NCBI GenBank assembly: GCA_030374805.1
Contig: JARGSG010000196.1
Coordinates: 124,001-188,000 of the forward strand
Source: Gracilaria gracilis
Lineage: Eukaryota; Rhodophyta; Florideophyceae; Gracilariales; Gracilariaceae
Length of the DNA stretch: 64,000 nucleotides
Reading direction: 5' to 3'
Under the pieces are notes generated by a model. The model saw nothing but the letters and a program-made list of their open reading frames with translations, did no database searches and had not been told where the DNA came from. This document shows positions 24,633-35,516 of the stretch, one piece after another (position 1 is the first letter of the stretch; the number at the start of each line of letters is the position of its first letter). Made by a program: the position numbers and the translations under genes.

Positions 24633-25780
24633 TCAGCTTTCGGCCGCGGGTTTCTTTGACAACGTGGCTGGCGCGCGCGATGGCTCTGGCACTAGCTGCT
24701 CCGCAATCGAGAAGGGGCGCAGCTTAGCACCAGACTCAATATCTCACAAAATGACTTGGCCATCGTATCCACCAGAGAGTAGTATGCGCCCATTCAGGGG
24801 GTGGCAATCCATGACAAAGATTTCTCCTTCATGAGCACGCAAATCGCGCGCAAGTTCACCAGATCCGCATACCATACGCGAATTTTCGGATCCAACGTTG
24901 CAGTGAAGACATAGCGGTCATCATGTGACCAAAGCACGGCACAAACGGGCACCGGAGACACTGGAGGGCACATTCTCGGTACAATACTCCCGCAATCTGA
25001 ACCAGACGCCGCAGCACTGAGCATACTTGGGGAATCTGCTTGTATTTGAGATCGACAATCAAGAACATTATAGCTCCAGGTGCCCATACCTTCTACAGAT
25101 GCAGCTCTGCCGCGGGCGGGAGGGAGCAAAGCTCTCGTACGGTTCCATTTTCAGGCGGTACCGTCTCGGTAAGCGGTGACTATAGTGCTCCCATTTCGGG
25201 AGAGTAGAACTTCGCTAATGAGTTCTGAATGACCTCCCAACGATGTGGGCAAGCGCACGCGCGGTAACACAGAGTCTTTGGCTTGAGGCTTGTCAATTGC
25301 GTAAACATGAACAACGCAATCCGTACCGCTCACAGCTAAGCGCATTGCACCGGAATTAAAGCATACGCTGAGTACTTCGTCGGTGGGAGTGCCACTCACC
25401 ATGCTATGTGCCTCCCCATTTCGAATATACTCTGCAGGCGCTCCGAGCGGAGGCGAGGACGTACCTGCGGCAGAAAATTGAGGAACGGAAGCAGTTGGCA
25501 CTGATACAGCAGCAGCAGAGACGGCAGCAGTAGGAGGTTGGGCAGAACCCAGCAGCGGAAACGGTGGCGTCGTGGCGGATGTAGCAACGGCACGGGCATT
25601 TCGCAGCGAGTCCGAAGCGGGACGAGAGGGTGGGCAGTTCGGAGTGGGAATGCGAATGTAGCCAGCCTCAAAATGATCGGCGTTCCACAATCGTACGGAA
25701 CCGTCACCGCACCGCTGTAAATCCCGATCTGAAAACAAGAGACCGCTACTGCGCCCCTTCCATTTACACATGTTGATCAC
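24633..25780 (-). pseudogene. BRWD/PHIP-like WD40 protein fragment
   Basis: WD40 blades are clear on the - strand: CGDGSVRLWNAD (about 25685), a blade around TDEVLSVCFNSGAMRLAVSG (25310-25380), SELISEVLLSRNGSTIVTAY with RDGTA (25155-25215), and VCAVLWSHDDRYVFTATLDP with KIRVWYAD (24865-24945). Then, one frame over, HEGEIFVMDCHPLNGRILLS and GGYDGQVIL (24750-24830). The blade order and a His/Pro-rich insert match bromodomain-WD repeat proteins, which read chromatin marks. TGA at 25151-25153 falls on an Arg position. A one-base shift lies near 24865. TGA at 24744-24746 falls where VILWD has Trp. The first blades and the bromodomains are absent. An internal exon may start near 25720 (TTTACAG). 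Confidence 0.6.
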
Positions 25781-25912
25781 TGAAAAGAAACTGATCAGCT
25801 ACGCAGCTTATCGTAACACTCATAAAATGATTGCTACAGCAAAGATGAGTAATATTGATGCGGATACGAAAGCAGTCGGGAGGGCTCAGTGTCTTCGATC
25901 TCTTGGATTAGG

Positions 25913-26707
25913 TCAATCGCGATAAATCACATTGAGAGAATGAGCGTGCTCGATAGCCAGCACAATCTGCGCCATGTACCGACGCGCGTCGTGTTCGGAC
26001 AAGCGAGAAGCGTGCGACCTTTTCAGAACAGTCCTCAAATTGCCGCCCTGACAAAAGTCAGGCAGCATGTACAATGCCTTGTCGGTCTGGAAGGCGTGGG
26101 TGAGATTGACCACGAACGGAAAGCAGCGCACCAGTTCCATGACCAGTCGCTCGTCCAGCACGTGGCGCAGCGAGCCGTTGGAATGGAAGGCGTCATGCTT
26201 CCGCACGACCTTGAGCGCCAGAGAGCGCGCGCGCGCAGTGGGTTCCACGGCATGGCGCTGAGTGAAGAGGTACACCTCGCTGCCGCCGCCCTTGCCAATC
26301 TGCGACAGGATTTAAAAGTCGGACAGCGACGGAGCGCTGAAAATGGCGTACAGCGCGTCGAACCATTGCGCCACGTTGTGCTCGAAGCGGAGGTGCAGCG
26401 CGGCGGCGGTGAAGGAGCGCACGATGAGGGTGGCGACGGCGCGCGATGAGTATTAGTGCGATACATGATGCACGTCCACGGCACTGATGACGCGGCTGGT
26501 TTCGTCTGCCAGAATGATGAGCGCGGTGCCGCGTGGACTGGAGGTGGCCATTGTCCACTCGCGCAGCATTCGACGGCCGCGACGGATTCGAACCGGTCCG
26601 GATAGCACGTCTGGTGAGCGACGCAGCAGAGTGACTCCCGGCTGGTCGGCCGTGTCGTCCGGCTTGATGGACATGAGCGATGAAACGCGGCGTTCCGGCG
26701 CAAACAT
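25913..26707 (-). pseudogene. PH-domain plus AGC kinase relic (Akt-like layout)
   Basis: ATG at 26707 opens a frame with a PH-like region (SGPVRIRRGRRMLREWTM to FEHNVAQWFDALYAIF, about 26620-26345). The kinase N-lobe follows: DF*ILSQIGKGGGSEVYL (glycine loop, 26320-26265), LALKVVRKH (catalytic Lys, about 26210), and LVMELVRCFPFVVNLTHAF. It ends just after HAHSLNVIYRD (HRD-type loop, 25920), where a TGA follows in frame. PH then AGC kinase is the order in Akt/PKB. TAA at 26453-26455 and at 26312-26314 interrupt the frame; the second sits on a position usually Glu or Gln before the glycine loop. The C-lobe is missing. The gene is GC-rich, unlike the TEs. Host pseudogene. Confidence 0.6.
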
Positions 26708-27699
26708 TGTGGAGAAGGAAGAGGAACCAGGCAGGAAGCGAGCAACAAGAAGCGGGAACGGATCGAAGCCCGCCGGCTGTGTGCACTGAGCTGTAGATAG
26801 CGAGCGCGAGCGCGCGAGAGAGGAACTGGTGCGGCGCGCAGCTTGTTAATAGGGAGAGCAACGCGCGCGCCAGCACAGCAGCAGCGCCGCCCGCAGGCGA
26901 GAAACGGCATGTATGTACGACATCTACAGCGGCAAAGGGAATCGGGCAGCAACGGGTGTGCCCGAGAAGGGCTCGCGCGAACAAGCCTCGCGCAGCTATT
27001 CGCGCGTGCGCACCGTGCGCCACAGCTCTGATTGCGCGGCGACGCGTGCGCCAAGCGCCCGCCAACCACAGCGCGCGGGCTAGAGACCACCCAATTTAAA
27101 GTGTAACGTGCGCTGCGTGGCAGCGGCGCCGTGCTCGCGCTGCCCACTCACCAAGCGCTACGTTGCGCGTGCGCGCGTTTGTTTGCTCTTCGTTGCGCAC
27201 GCTGTGCACAGGGCGTGTCCTGCTGTGGCGCGCTGCTCTCACCCCTGCCAAGCCGGGGGCTGCCATCACGCTCGCGCTTGGTGCGCGCGCAGCGCCTCCG
27301 AGGAAAGCCATGACGTATCTAGATTGTACTGCTGTGGCGGCGCTCACCCCCGCTCTCTCCCCCGCCTCTCCCTCCCCCTCCCTCTCCCTCTCCCGCCCCC
27401 CCACGCTGTCGTTGTCGACGCTGTGCTCGCTCTTTTAGAGTTTTAGAGTTACTGTACCGTTGGTAGCTCTACTTTGCGTGTGCAAACGTGGGTCATGTTC
27501 GGTAAAGCGCGGCCACGAGTATCTACCGGCCGTCAGCTGTTCGCCAATTCCTCATCACATCTACCGCACGCTGTGCCTCCTCGTCAGGCTGTTTCCACAC
27601 CTGGACAGAGACAACGCTCCGTGTGACACGAAGCGTTGTCCATGGTACGTATATTCGCCCCAACTCAGGTTGCAATGTCTTGGCGCAATGTAGACTCAT
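26708..27699. other. GC-rich region upstream of the kinase relic
   Basis: Very GC-rich, with CpG- and GCGC-rich stretches and a strong pyrimidine tract at about 27339-27411 (CTCCC-type repeats). Long frames occur on both strands because stops are rare in such sequence; none resembles a protein. It may have been the promoter region of the kinase gene. Confidence 0.4.
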
Positions 27700-27847
27700 C
27701 CCAAAACCCGAAACCCAATTTCGCGGGAGTTTCCATCAAACCGAAACGTCTCTGTACCCAAGATGATAAAGGTCAGATCAGAACACATCACGATAGCCTC
27801 CAGTCCCAATGCTAGTGCAGGTTCAGCAATTCTAAGCAAGCCACACA

Positions 27848-28507
27848 ATGGCATCCTCTGTAGACTCCCAAACCCCTTCCCCCGTGCCGAATACCGCTCA
27901 ACCACAGCCGGTCAGCACACCAATTGCCACACCCGTGCCCAAGAAAACCGCCGATAACACCACAAATGACAATCAGCACTACAACCATGAGACCATTCTT
28001 GTTCTACTTGGTATGATGAAGCATGCTGGGTACGGTGACCGAAAGAAGCAGAAAAAATCTCTCAAGGAGATGTTTGCCAAAGCGACCGACATGGCAAAGA
28101 AACAGCATGGGATAGAAAGATCTGCCAAGGCCTGGCAGAAGAAGTTTACGAGAATGAAACAAGAATACTCCGCGTACATTTCTAAGATTAGTAAATCTGG
28201 ACAAGATGGTGATGATGAGTCCTTGTACGAAAAGCCAGACTTCTTCACTGAGATGCACGAATTAGAGCACACAAAAGCCAGACATGATCCACCAACAGTT
28301 TTATCCAGCGAAACAGGAGTTACGAATGCAGCTTCATCACAAACTAGTTCTCGCAAGCGCCAGCGCAGCGCGCAGTTAGAGTCGATAAGTACGTTTATGG
28401 CTCAGCAAGCGGAGTTTCAGAAAAAAGTACTAGCGGAGATTAAAGAGAGCAATGCCGAGAAGAAGAAGATAAAACTAGTTATTGACAAGCTGCTCGCGGA
28501 GTTCTAA
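27848..28507 (+). CDS. PIF/Harbinger Myb/SANT-like DNA-binding protein
   Basis: A 219-residue open frame starts at ATG 27848 and ends in TAA. Residues about 45-130 form a Myb/SANT-like (MADF-like) helical domain, seen in ETILVLLGMMKHAGYG, KSLKEMFAKATDMAKKQHG and SAKAWQKKFTRMKQEYSAY. An acidic linker follows (GQDGDDESLYEKPDFF). The C-terminus is a charged helix (EKKKIKLVIDKLLAEF), probably a coiled coil. In Harbinger elements this second protein binds the transposon ends and brings the transposase into the nucleus. It is convergent with the transposase gene. No damage is visible. Confidence 0.8.
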   Translation: MASSVDSQTPSPVPNTAQPQPVSTPIATPVPKKTADNTTNDNQHYNHETILVLLGMMKHAGYGDRKKQKKSLKEMFAKATDMAKKQHGIERSAKAWQKKFTRMKQEYSAYISKISKSGQDGDDESLYEKPDFFTEMHELEHTKARHDPPTVLSSETGVTNAASSQTSSRKRQRSAQLESISTFMAQQAEFQKKVLAEIKESNAEKKKIKLVIDKLLAEF

Positions 28508-28518
28508 GAATCTTCGCC

Positions 28519-29745
28519 TTAACCTTCGAGGACATAATAAATAAGAGCATCTCTTTGTCGCTTCCCTGCAGTAGTCTCCACGGAGACCTCAGCAGGGTCA
28601 TCTACTTCCTCGTCCTGCGGTAGAAAGACACTCTCATTTTCTCCACTCTCTATGCACATGTTGTGCAAAATAGAGCACGCGCTTGAGACCTGAATGAGAT
28701 CGTCCTCGTGATGTAACCGTAGTCCTTCCTTCAGAATTGGAAATCGTTTCTTGAGCATGCCGAAGCTGCACTCAATCGGCTTCCTAGTCTGTGACGCCAT
28801 ACTGTCCCAACTTTTGAGGACTGGGTTAGCGTTAATTTCTGTCTTGGATGAGCTCTTCATCATGTTACGGTCCAGAGTAAACGCACAATCACCCATTAGG
28901 TACGGCCGGATATGAACGTCTGCAATCACCAAATCGGGTACTTTGTTTCCTAGCCATTCCCCTTGGTCAATCATTCTCTTTAGCGAGCATTTGGAGAAGA
29001 TCGTTGAATCGCCAAACACTCCCGGCCGTCCGACATCGATGTAGATGAACTTTCGATTCGCTGTGCACACTGCAAATAAAACGATACTTGGGTACCCCTT
29101 GTAGCAACGGTACTCATAGTACGGTTCCTCAGGACAAAGTGGCCACGGGATGTGGGTGCCGTCAATCGCGCCCACGCAGTACGGAAGACCTCGAATATCT
29201 TCAAAACCTCTCATAACTACAGCGAGTTCTGTTTCAGTTCTTGGCAAGCGTATTGCGCTACCCAACCTCTGCACTATTGCCCTGCTGACGTTCTTGACGT
29301 TCCGATTAACTGTGCTCCTTCCCATTCTCAGTTGCGTTGCCACAGCTTCACATGATGCGTTGCTTGTGTACATCAGAAAGGCGGCGAGTTGCAGTTCTGG
29401 TTTTACGGGCTCCCTACAGTTCGTGGTGTCTTTCGTTAGTTGGGCGCGCAGGCACGATAATTTGCTCTCGAATACTGAGATTGGGACGCGGAAGAGAGAT
29501 CTCCATGAGCCACTTGCGAGAAAGCTGGGTGTCAAAGCGTAGTTCTCGAACCAGTCTGGGTCGTTGCGCACGTACGCCCAGCAGCGCTGAGAATCCGATC
29601 GCTGATTCATGAAGTCCGCTACCTGAAGCAGAACGGTAGCATTGTCTGCGCATTGAGCGGCAACGCGGGCTTCGATGTCATCTGAAGCGTCTTGCAGACA
29701 ATGTAGTAAGCTCAGGAGAAGGAGCTTCTTTTTCTGTTCATTCAT
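28519..29745 (-). CDS. PIF/Harbinger DDE transposase
   Basis: A 408-residue uninterrupted frame runs from ATG 29745 to TAA, a normal length for the family. A helix-turn-helix lies around residues 150-190 (AFLMYTSNASCEAVATQLRM, GRSTVNRNVKNVSRAI). The catalytic domain follows with all three acidic positions: Asp in YCVGAIDGTHIPWP, Asp in YLMGDCAFTL, and Glu in KPIECSFGMLKKRFP. Between the first two are the family blocks YYEYRCYKGYPSIVLFAVC and DVGRPGVFGDSTIF. It cuts out and reinserts the element, working with the Myb/SANT protein. All Trp codons are TGG. Nothing suggests inactivation. Confidence 0.9.
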   Translation of the reverse strand: MNEQKKKLLLLSLLHCLQDASDDIEARVAAQCADNATVLLQVADFMNQRSDSQRCWAYVRNDPDWFENYALTPSFLASGSWRSLFRVPISVFESKLSCLRAQLTKDTTNCREPVKPELQLAAFLMYTSNASCEAVATQLRMGRSTVNRNVKNVSRAIVQRLGSAIRLPRTETELAVVMRGFEDIRGLPYCVGAIDGTHIPWPLCPEEPYYEYRCYKGYPSIVLFAVCTANRKFIYIDVGRPGVFGDSTIFSKCSLKRMIDQGEWLGNKVPDLVIADVHIRPYLMGDCAFTLDRNMMKSSSKTEINANPVLKSWDSMASQTRKPIECSFGMLKKRFPILKEGLRLHHEDDLIQVSSACSILHNMCIESGENESVFLPQDEEVDDPAEVSVETTAGKRQRDALIYYVLEG

Positions 29746-29934
29746 GTCCTGATCAGCGGTGGGTCCGCAGTATGGGGTCGCTCAAGAGGTGACCCCAGAA
29801 TTTCAGTCATGTTGTGGCAAAAGCGGACAAGAGCACCGTGTCAAATTGGGAAGGATTTTGGCTTCTTTTTGGTGACATGGACAAAAAGCGACGTGAAACG
29901 TCCAAGTGTGGAAACAGCCTCAATGTTAGCCACA

Positions 29935-30035
29935 TCCATCCATTCATCCATTCATTCATCCATCCATCCATCCATCCATTCATCCATCCATTCATCCATC
30001 CATCCATTCATCCATTCATCCATCCATCCATCCAT
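29935..30035 (+). repeat. (ATCC)n microsatellite
   Basis: About 100 bases of ATCC/ATTC tetranucleotides, immediately upstream of the OMA1 start at 30072. Confidence 0.9.
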
Positions 30036-30071
30036 ACAGTAGATACCAAACACACAACACGTCGCTCCGCC

Positions 30072-31177
30072 ATGCACGCGCTCTTCCGCGCTGCGCTTCC
30101 CACCGTCGTACGCCGCATTCCACTTTCACCAACACGGCACCTTCACCGCATCCTCCTCCATCAAAACCGCATCCTCCTCCATCACAACCGCCGCCTCCAT
30201 CACCCCCGCTTCCCGTTCAGCACCGCCACCCCCCCGCCCGCCCCGCGCGCCCGCGCGCCACGCCCCGCCGGCCCCAAGCCATACGCGCACTTCCGGCGCG
30301 CCGCGCCGCCAAACCGCCGCCCGCTGCGCTTGCTGCTGTTTGTAGCAGCCGGCAGCGCGCTGTACGTGGCGTACTACTCGGACGCGGCGCCCTTCAAGTC
30401 GCGTTGGCGTGTCATCTCGCTGTCACGCGCGGCCGAGGTCGAGCTCCGCAGCGCCGCTTATCAGCAGCTGCTGGGCTCCGTGCAGCCGTCGTTCCTGCCT
30501 CCGGCTGAACCGCGCACGCGCCGCCCGCGCGCCGCCTCGTCGTGTGCTTGGCCAACGCGTGGAACTCGCTGTATGAGCGCTTGAGTCGCGGTTTCAAGTG
30601 ATCGGTTGCTGTCTCGCTTGATGCTACGCCAAATGCCGTTTGTGAGCCTGGCGGCAGAATTTTGATTACCATCGGCTTGATGCGTATGTGCAGCGAGGAA
30701 GAATTGGCTATGATGCTTGCTCATGAGATTGCGCATGCCGTCAATCGACACTCTGCGGAGAAGATTCAACTGCAAATGTTGATCTGGCCGCTGTTTGTAC
30801 TCCTGTCGGCTGTGTTCAGTTCGCAGATGTTGTCTATCAGTCTCACCAAGCTACTGCTTGAATTGCCGTTCGGAAAAAGGCTGGAATGGGAAGCCGAAGA
30901 GGTCGGAATGATCATAATGACTGAAGCTTGCTATGATCCTCGGAAAGGTCCTTCTATTTTTGATAAACTTGCTCATGCTATGGGCGAACAAAAGGGCGGC
31001 TGGGTTTCTACACAGATGAAATCCATTGTGTCCACGCATCCAATGTCCGCGCGAAGGGCCTCTGATCTCAGGAAAAAGTCCGAACAATTGGCCGATCGCT
31101 ACGAGATCAAGTGCGGCGTCGCTCAACACATGCTTGAATACGATTTTGGATTCCCCGATGTCAACTCACTCGATTAA
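30072..31177 (+). pseudogene. OMA1: OMA1-like mitochondrial inner-membrane metallopeptidase (M48)
   Basis: ATG 30072 opens an Arg/His/Pro-rich N-terminus fitting a mitochondrial presequence. A membrane segment follows (RLLLFVAAGSALYVAYY, about residues 88-104), then the OMA1 block AAYQQLLGSVQPSFLPP. Further on are NAVCEPGGRILI, the zinc site LAHEIAHAVNRH (HExxH at about 30722-30736), and EWEAEEVGMIIMTEACYDP with the third zinc ligand. TAA at 31175-31177 ends it at about 368 codons, as expected for OMA1, which cuts inner-membrane proteins under stress. Near 30510-30530 the frame shifts. TGA at 30599-30601 stands where relatives have Trp (FK-W-xVAV). The gene is either recently broken or the sequence has errors here. 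The C-terminal half is clean. Confidence 0.75.
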
Positions 31178-32529
31178 CTTTTTCGTCTTTGCATTGCAAA
31201 CTAACTTTCAACACTTTGGCAAATGTTGCATGTGTATACCCCGCCGAATCCAAGCCTTTGCAAACTCATTCAAAGCGGATGCGTGGACGAGCTAGCCAAA
31301 TCTGCGCGAAGAACCTTGATCGTAAATCTGGTTCAGATTCTCGTTCACATGCTTCATGTACAAGCCATGTGCGTGGCCGAGACCTCGCAGAATGATGCCG
31401 GCTCCATCAGACCTCATCACCAGCGAGGACTCTGCAAAACATGCAAAAGTCACTGTGTGGCACAACTTTACACCACCCACGTGCCTGGTCTGCACCCGCA
31501 CGGTAGTTTCTCCCTATCTACTTAGTACACAGGAGTTCGTTGCTACGAATGCGGCACAAACGCAAAGGATGTACAGCACGTTTTATGGCTCTGCCTTACT
31601 TATAAACGGCACCCTGCGTGACGAGTTGCTATCTACCACTGGCAGGAGGAAATGATTACCCTTGTACACAGTGGTCACAGCAGTTCTTCGCTTCTCTGAG
31701 GTAAGATATCTCCGTCTCGAGATTTTTTCTCATTTCATCAAGTTAGATATTTCAAGTCCGAAATGAAGACGAAAAAAGACGAACTTCCAGCATCAGATAC
31801 AAGTGATCTTGGTGTACACCTCAAGTGGTGTTCTTTCTTTTTGACTGTCAGTCTCGCAATCAACATGATAGTGAGCGCAAATTGTAACCTCGTACTGAGT
31901 GCTTGGCTTCGGTGTGGAAGCAGCAACAAGCATTCTTGGGTCGGTAGTTAGCAACTACCAACCTAGAAATGCTTCTCGTATGATGTTGTGTTGTGATGTC
32001 TCACAACAAACGTAGCGCGACGTGAAGAGCTGTCAACAGAACGAAAAGAAGGCAAGTCCACAATGATAATGTAACAGCTCCGACCAAGCTACTGTACTAC
32101 CATTACGGACAGTGTCATTCTTCTTCATGATTAGCTGCCCCGAGCGTATTCTGGTCTGGAAGGCCTGTATAGAGAGAACTGCGTCGATCAGCCGGTGTCC
32201 CATACTTTGGTTTTGTTGTGCTTGTCTATAAGCTCATTTTCTAGACATCGAAAAGGCTCATATGCAAGCAGTATAAACATCGGTTTGGACACTTGCTCGT
32301 TTTGTACATGTACATAGGTCTCTTCTCATTTATGAGATACATACGCTTATTCTCTCGTGTCTCGTTCTACAAGGTGTAACTTTCTTGCTATCTAAAGAGT
32401 TCGCTCTCGTCCTGGTATTTCTCAAAAAAGCACCAATGCAAGATGGTTCCACGCCGTTTGTGAAACTACGCATCGCCGTTTCCCAGTTCGTCACCAAAAC
32501 TTTGACATTGTTCACACAATTGTTTGTCT
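31178..32529. other. No recognised gene
   Basis: Sequence downstream of OMA1. Short frames only, none with a family likeness on either strand. Confidence 0.4.
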
Positions 32530-32880
32530 CTACTTCTTTATTGTGGACAGCAGTTTTCTATTTGCTAAACTGAAGTGAAGCTCTAAATGAAGCTTTCCGT
32601 CTTCAGGAAGGCCAAGAATTTGTTTGGTTCCTGTCGAATTCAAATTCTGTAGGGAGGATTTTGTGGCTGGAGGCAGATTTCTTACGAGCTCTTGTCGTGA
32701 TGAGTTTGTTAGCGAACATCGAAGAACAACGTGCTTACAAGTCTTCTTCACTCTCGTCCCGTATTCGCACCGTTTTTTAAAACGCTTTACTTTCTTGTCA
32801 AGAAATGACGCCACTGGATACCGCTCGGGCACGTGTTCTGAGTAGAACTGTGCCAGTAAATATGACTTGTCAAAAGACAT
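32530..32880 (-). CDS. Small basic hypothetical protein
   Basis: A 116-residue frame with an ATG at 32880 that is Lys/Arg-rich in the middle (FLDKKVKRFKKRCEYGTRVK) and has two Cys in that region. I do not recognise it. It lies just upstream of Plavaka-like copy 2 on the opposite strand and could be a fragment of a transposon accessory gene, or chance. Confidence 0.2.
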   Translation of the reverse strand: MSFDKSYLLAQFYSEHVPERYPVASFLDKKVKRFKKRCEYGTRVKKTCKHVVLRCSLTNSSRQELVRNLPPATKSSLQNLNSTGTKQILGLPEDGKLHLELHFSLANRKLLSTIKK

Positions 32881-33059
32881 CGCTGCAAGGGTAGAATGTT
32901 ATCTACATTCTAAACAGTCCAAGCATGGCAAAGTGCTAGCTTGCAAATTTTACACCAACTTCCAAACATAACTAGATTGTTTTAGCGGAAGCATGAGGTA
33001 AGTTGGGCTATTTTGCGGCCAGTGAGAAAGCGTTGTCACCACAACGGACATAGTCTGTC

Positions 33060-34215
33060 CCAATTAAAAAAACTCCAAAAAATCAAGCCATGCAATGAAG
33101 CCTTCGCGCGGACAGTTTTCGGTACTTGTCGTTACTTCTAGATCATGTATTGGCCATCTACAGTACCAACCTGGCCCGGAACCACTGTTCACTGGGGAAA
33201 CCTCTCTAGGACGAAAAGCTATCTCCGACCTCAAGGCCGAAATTGTAAAGGCCTCCAATTTTTCTTTCGTCTGAAAGGTACTAGACCCAGAGTCGACTAC
33301 TATATGAGCTTCGTTCAAAAGAAACTACGACAAGTCCTCTACCTTCTTCAAAACTCCTATCATGCCCTCCCACTCCAATAGAATTGCACCCCTCAACTTC
33401 TCCACTCCGTTCCGTGACAAATGTGTCAATGGAAATCTCAGCTTTCTCGTCTATTTAACTACTTCGTTCCACCCAAACACCCGTTTTCACGAGCTCGATA
33501 GAATTTCTTATATGTCATTTCACATTTCTTGTTCTACTAAAATGAAACTATTTTGGCTTGTCATATCCAAGTTCCTTCAACATCGTCTCACCTCCAGTCT
33601 CATCGGCTCAACCTTATAAGACGATCATGTAGCGTTCCCTCACTCTGACCCTATCATTGAACGCTACTGCCTTGTAATTCTCGAAGAAAAAGTAAATACT
33701 CTCTATCTTCTACGCCACCGGTCCCGGAAACTCACTCTACTGATGAAACGTTTCCCAGTTTGCCCTCCTTCTATATACTTCATCACCTTCCTTTCGAGCC
33801 CAGAAACAGGCCCTCGCCACAGGCAATTGCCATTCCGTGTTTCTCCAAGAATTTTGCAACACCAAGCGACAAACAATTGAAATCAACGACTTCCAAAGTA
33901 CTTTTCTGTCTTCGAGTCCAACCCCCCCTAAACGTCATTCCAACGATATCATCGTTACAATATCTTCATCTCCGATCCATCCCGTTAATTTCTCCTCACG
34001 GTTTCTAAGCATATCACCGTCGCCTCCTTCGATGGAACCAGAACAGAAGTATTCTTCACAATATTCGGTTCTTCTGGATGTCTCTAATCTTTCCACTCCA
34101 TACCTTCTCCTAATATCAAACAATCAAGCATCATCCTCGCAGCTTCAAGACCCCCGAACGATATTGCAAATTATCCGCGTCGGGTGTAGTCATGTTTTAC
34201 GGTCAGAATTGTAAT
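33060..34215 (+). mobile_element. Plavaka-like DNA transposon fragment, copy 2
   Basis: Protein and DNA resemblance to the - strand copy at 57.15-57.9 kb is clear. Examples are SCSTKMKLFWLVISKFLQH against CPTKMKLLLLVMTKLLHP, and YILHHLPFEPRNRPSPQ against YVFHHISLEPKARRLPHP. The words RKAISDLKAEIVKA and TPIELHPS also line up with ATSKLKEVV and YPLHLVFL in the fuller protein at 37.4 kb. The fragment covers the central part of the transposase and is broken by frame changes. Neither end of the element was found. Confidence 0.5.
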
Positions 34216-35406
34216 GCTTGCAATTGAACGTACGTACTGGCGGTCCTGGAGAAAATTGAGGTATATAACGTCGGGTGCGATCGAAATAGATGCAAAAAGT
34301 CGGAACGCCTCGAATGAATAGTGAGGATACTCAACAAACGGTTGAGTCTAAATCTGAATCAGGAATACTATTTTCGGTGAAGCGACGCCCACCCGTTACG
34401 CTTAGCTGGTTGCGGGGGTGCAGAGCTACATAAGTAAGTGCACCTCTACTTTGTGAGAACGTATTACCCTCTGCAACGGCCTCTGCGTCACGTAACGAAA
34501 TCTCTTATATTGTGGTTTACCAAGTATCTAAAACTATCAAAACGTTCAATACTTGTCGCACAGCTCGTTTGTGAATAAATCTTCCCACGTCTGCCATCAT
34601 GCACACTCTTTCTATTGCTAGCACATTCCTCTCTACCTGGGGTATTCGTGGGCCCCACTAAATTAAAATCGGGTTGGATACAATATGTTGTAATGCAGCA
34701 AGAAAGGGCTTCTTATATAACCAAATCACCTTTTTCAGTCATGTTGCGCAACAAATAACCGATTCACCATAATTAATGTTTAGAACTATTTTATCTGTAC
34801 AAAACCCCACATTCAAAGGCCTGTTCCAGCACTTCCATGAAACCACTCTTTGTTTTACAAGCTTCACTTTGCTGGGAATTGGGGATAGCATGAACCTCGA
34901 AGGCACTCATTCAGATACTACCCACTTTGCTTGGTGACCTCGACAGCGGACCGATTGCTCATATATTTTAATCCTTAATAACGATAAGGACCGTCTGTGT
35001 TCTGCAAATGCTAGTTTTTGGCGAGGGTCGCGCAGAATTTGGAAAGGGTCGTCCAGTAAATTCTTTGGAAAATTACCTTGTGCTGCTTTTTCAAATTTTG
35101 CAGAAAATTGCTTGGGTAGCCCAGTATTGGTCCACAGGAAATACTCCGTGGTATTCCGGTCGCGCTAGTTTGCTCTGCCGGGGTTCACTGCGCTGTTTTC
35201 CACCAAGCACAGTTTCTTTTTCCACATTGGGTGCACATTAAACGTCTCAATAAGTGGAATACTCGCATCCACCCTATGGAATAGTAGCGCTAGTTCCGAT
35301 GCTTTCTATTCAACCAGAGTTCCCTTTATTTGTATCTATTCACCTATCCGATGCCTATCGTAATCGCTATTCTAATCCCTATTCACTACATTAGCAGAGC
35401 TCTATT
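34216..35406. other. No recognised gene
   Basis: Non-coding, TE-like sequence. GACAGCGGACC at about 34944 matches the outer word of the hairpin family at 43-47 kb, without a palindrome next to it. Confidence 0.4.
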
Positions 35407-35460
35407 CAATGGTATCGGCGAGCGTCAACCTCGCCAGGTTCATGCTCGCCAGCACCATTG
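35407..35460. repeat. Nested 54-base hairpin
   Basis: CAATGGTATCGGCGAGC (35407-35423) pairs with GCTCGCCAGCACCATTG (35444-35460). Inside, AACCT pairs with AGGTT around a CGCC loop. The three stems are separated by symmetrical 3-base internal loops, giving one regular rod-like fold. Confidence 0.7.
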
Positions 35461-35516
35461 AACGGCACTCTGCGCGAGCATTTTTGCAGATAATGCGAGC
35501 CAACTTGCGAACTGCA

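Larger units (their letters stand above)
27700..29861. mobile_element. PIF/Harbinger DNA transposon, both genes open
   Basis: It holds the standard pair of PIF/Harbinger genes, convergent and 11 bases apart. Candidate terminal inverted repeats are CCCAAAACCCGAAACCCAAT (27700-27719) and AAATTGGGAAGGATTTTGG (29843-29861), matching imperfectly over about 20 bases. No clear 3-bp target duplication was seen, so the ends are tentative. It sits between the kinase relic and the OMA1 gene. Both reading frames are uninterrupted, so this is the youngest element in the window. Confidence 0.6.

Noticed and set aside
26576-26600. A tRNA gene suggested by GGTTCGAATCC on the - strand
   Set aside because: No A box or acceptor stem at the right distance, and the word lies inside the PH-domain frame.
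26035-27147. A 370-codon - strand frame in GC-rich DNA
   Set aside because: Its composition is Arg/Ala/Ser/Cys noise. It overlaps the PH+kinase frame, which has real motifs.
23125-31177. A nuclear genetic code with TGA as Trp and TAA/TAG as Glu
   Set aside because: Two TGA codons fall on Trp positions, but another falls on an Arg position. The intact PIF transposase and Myb/SANT genes use TGG only and end in TAA. Simple decay explains the stops better.
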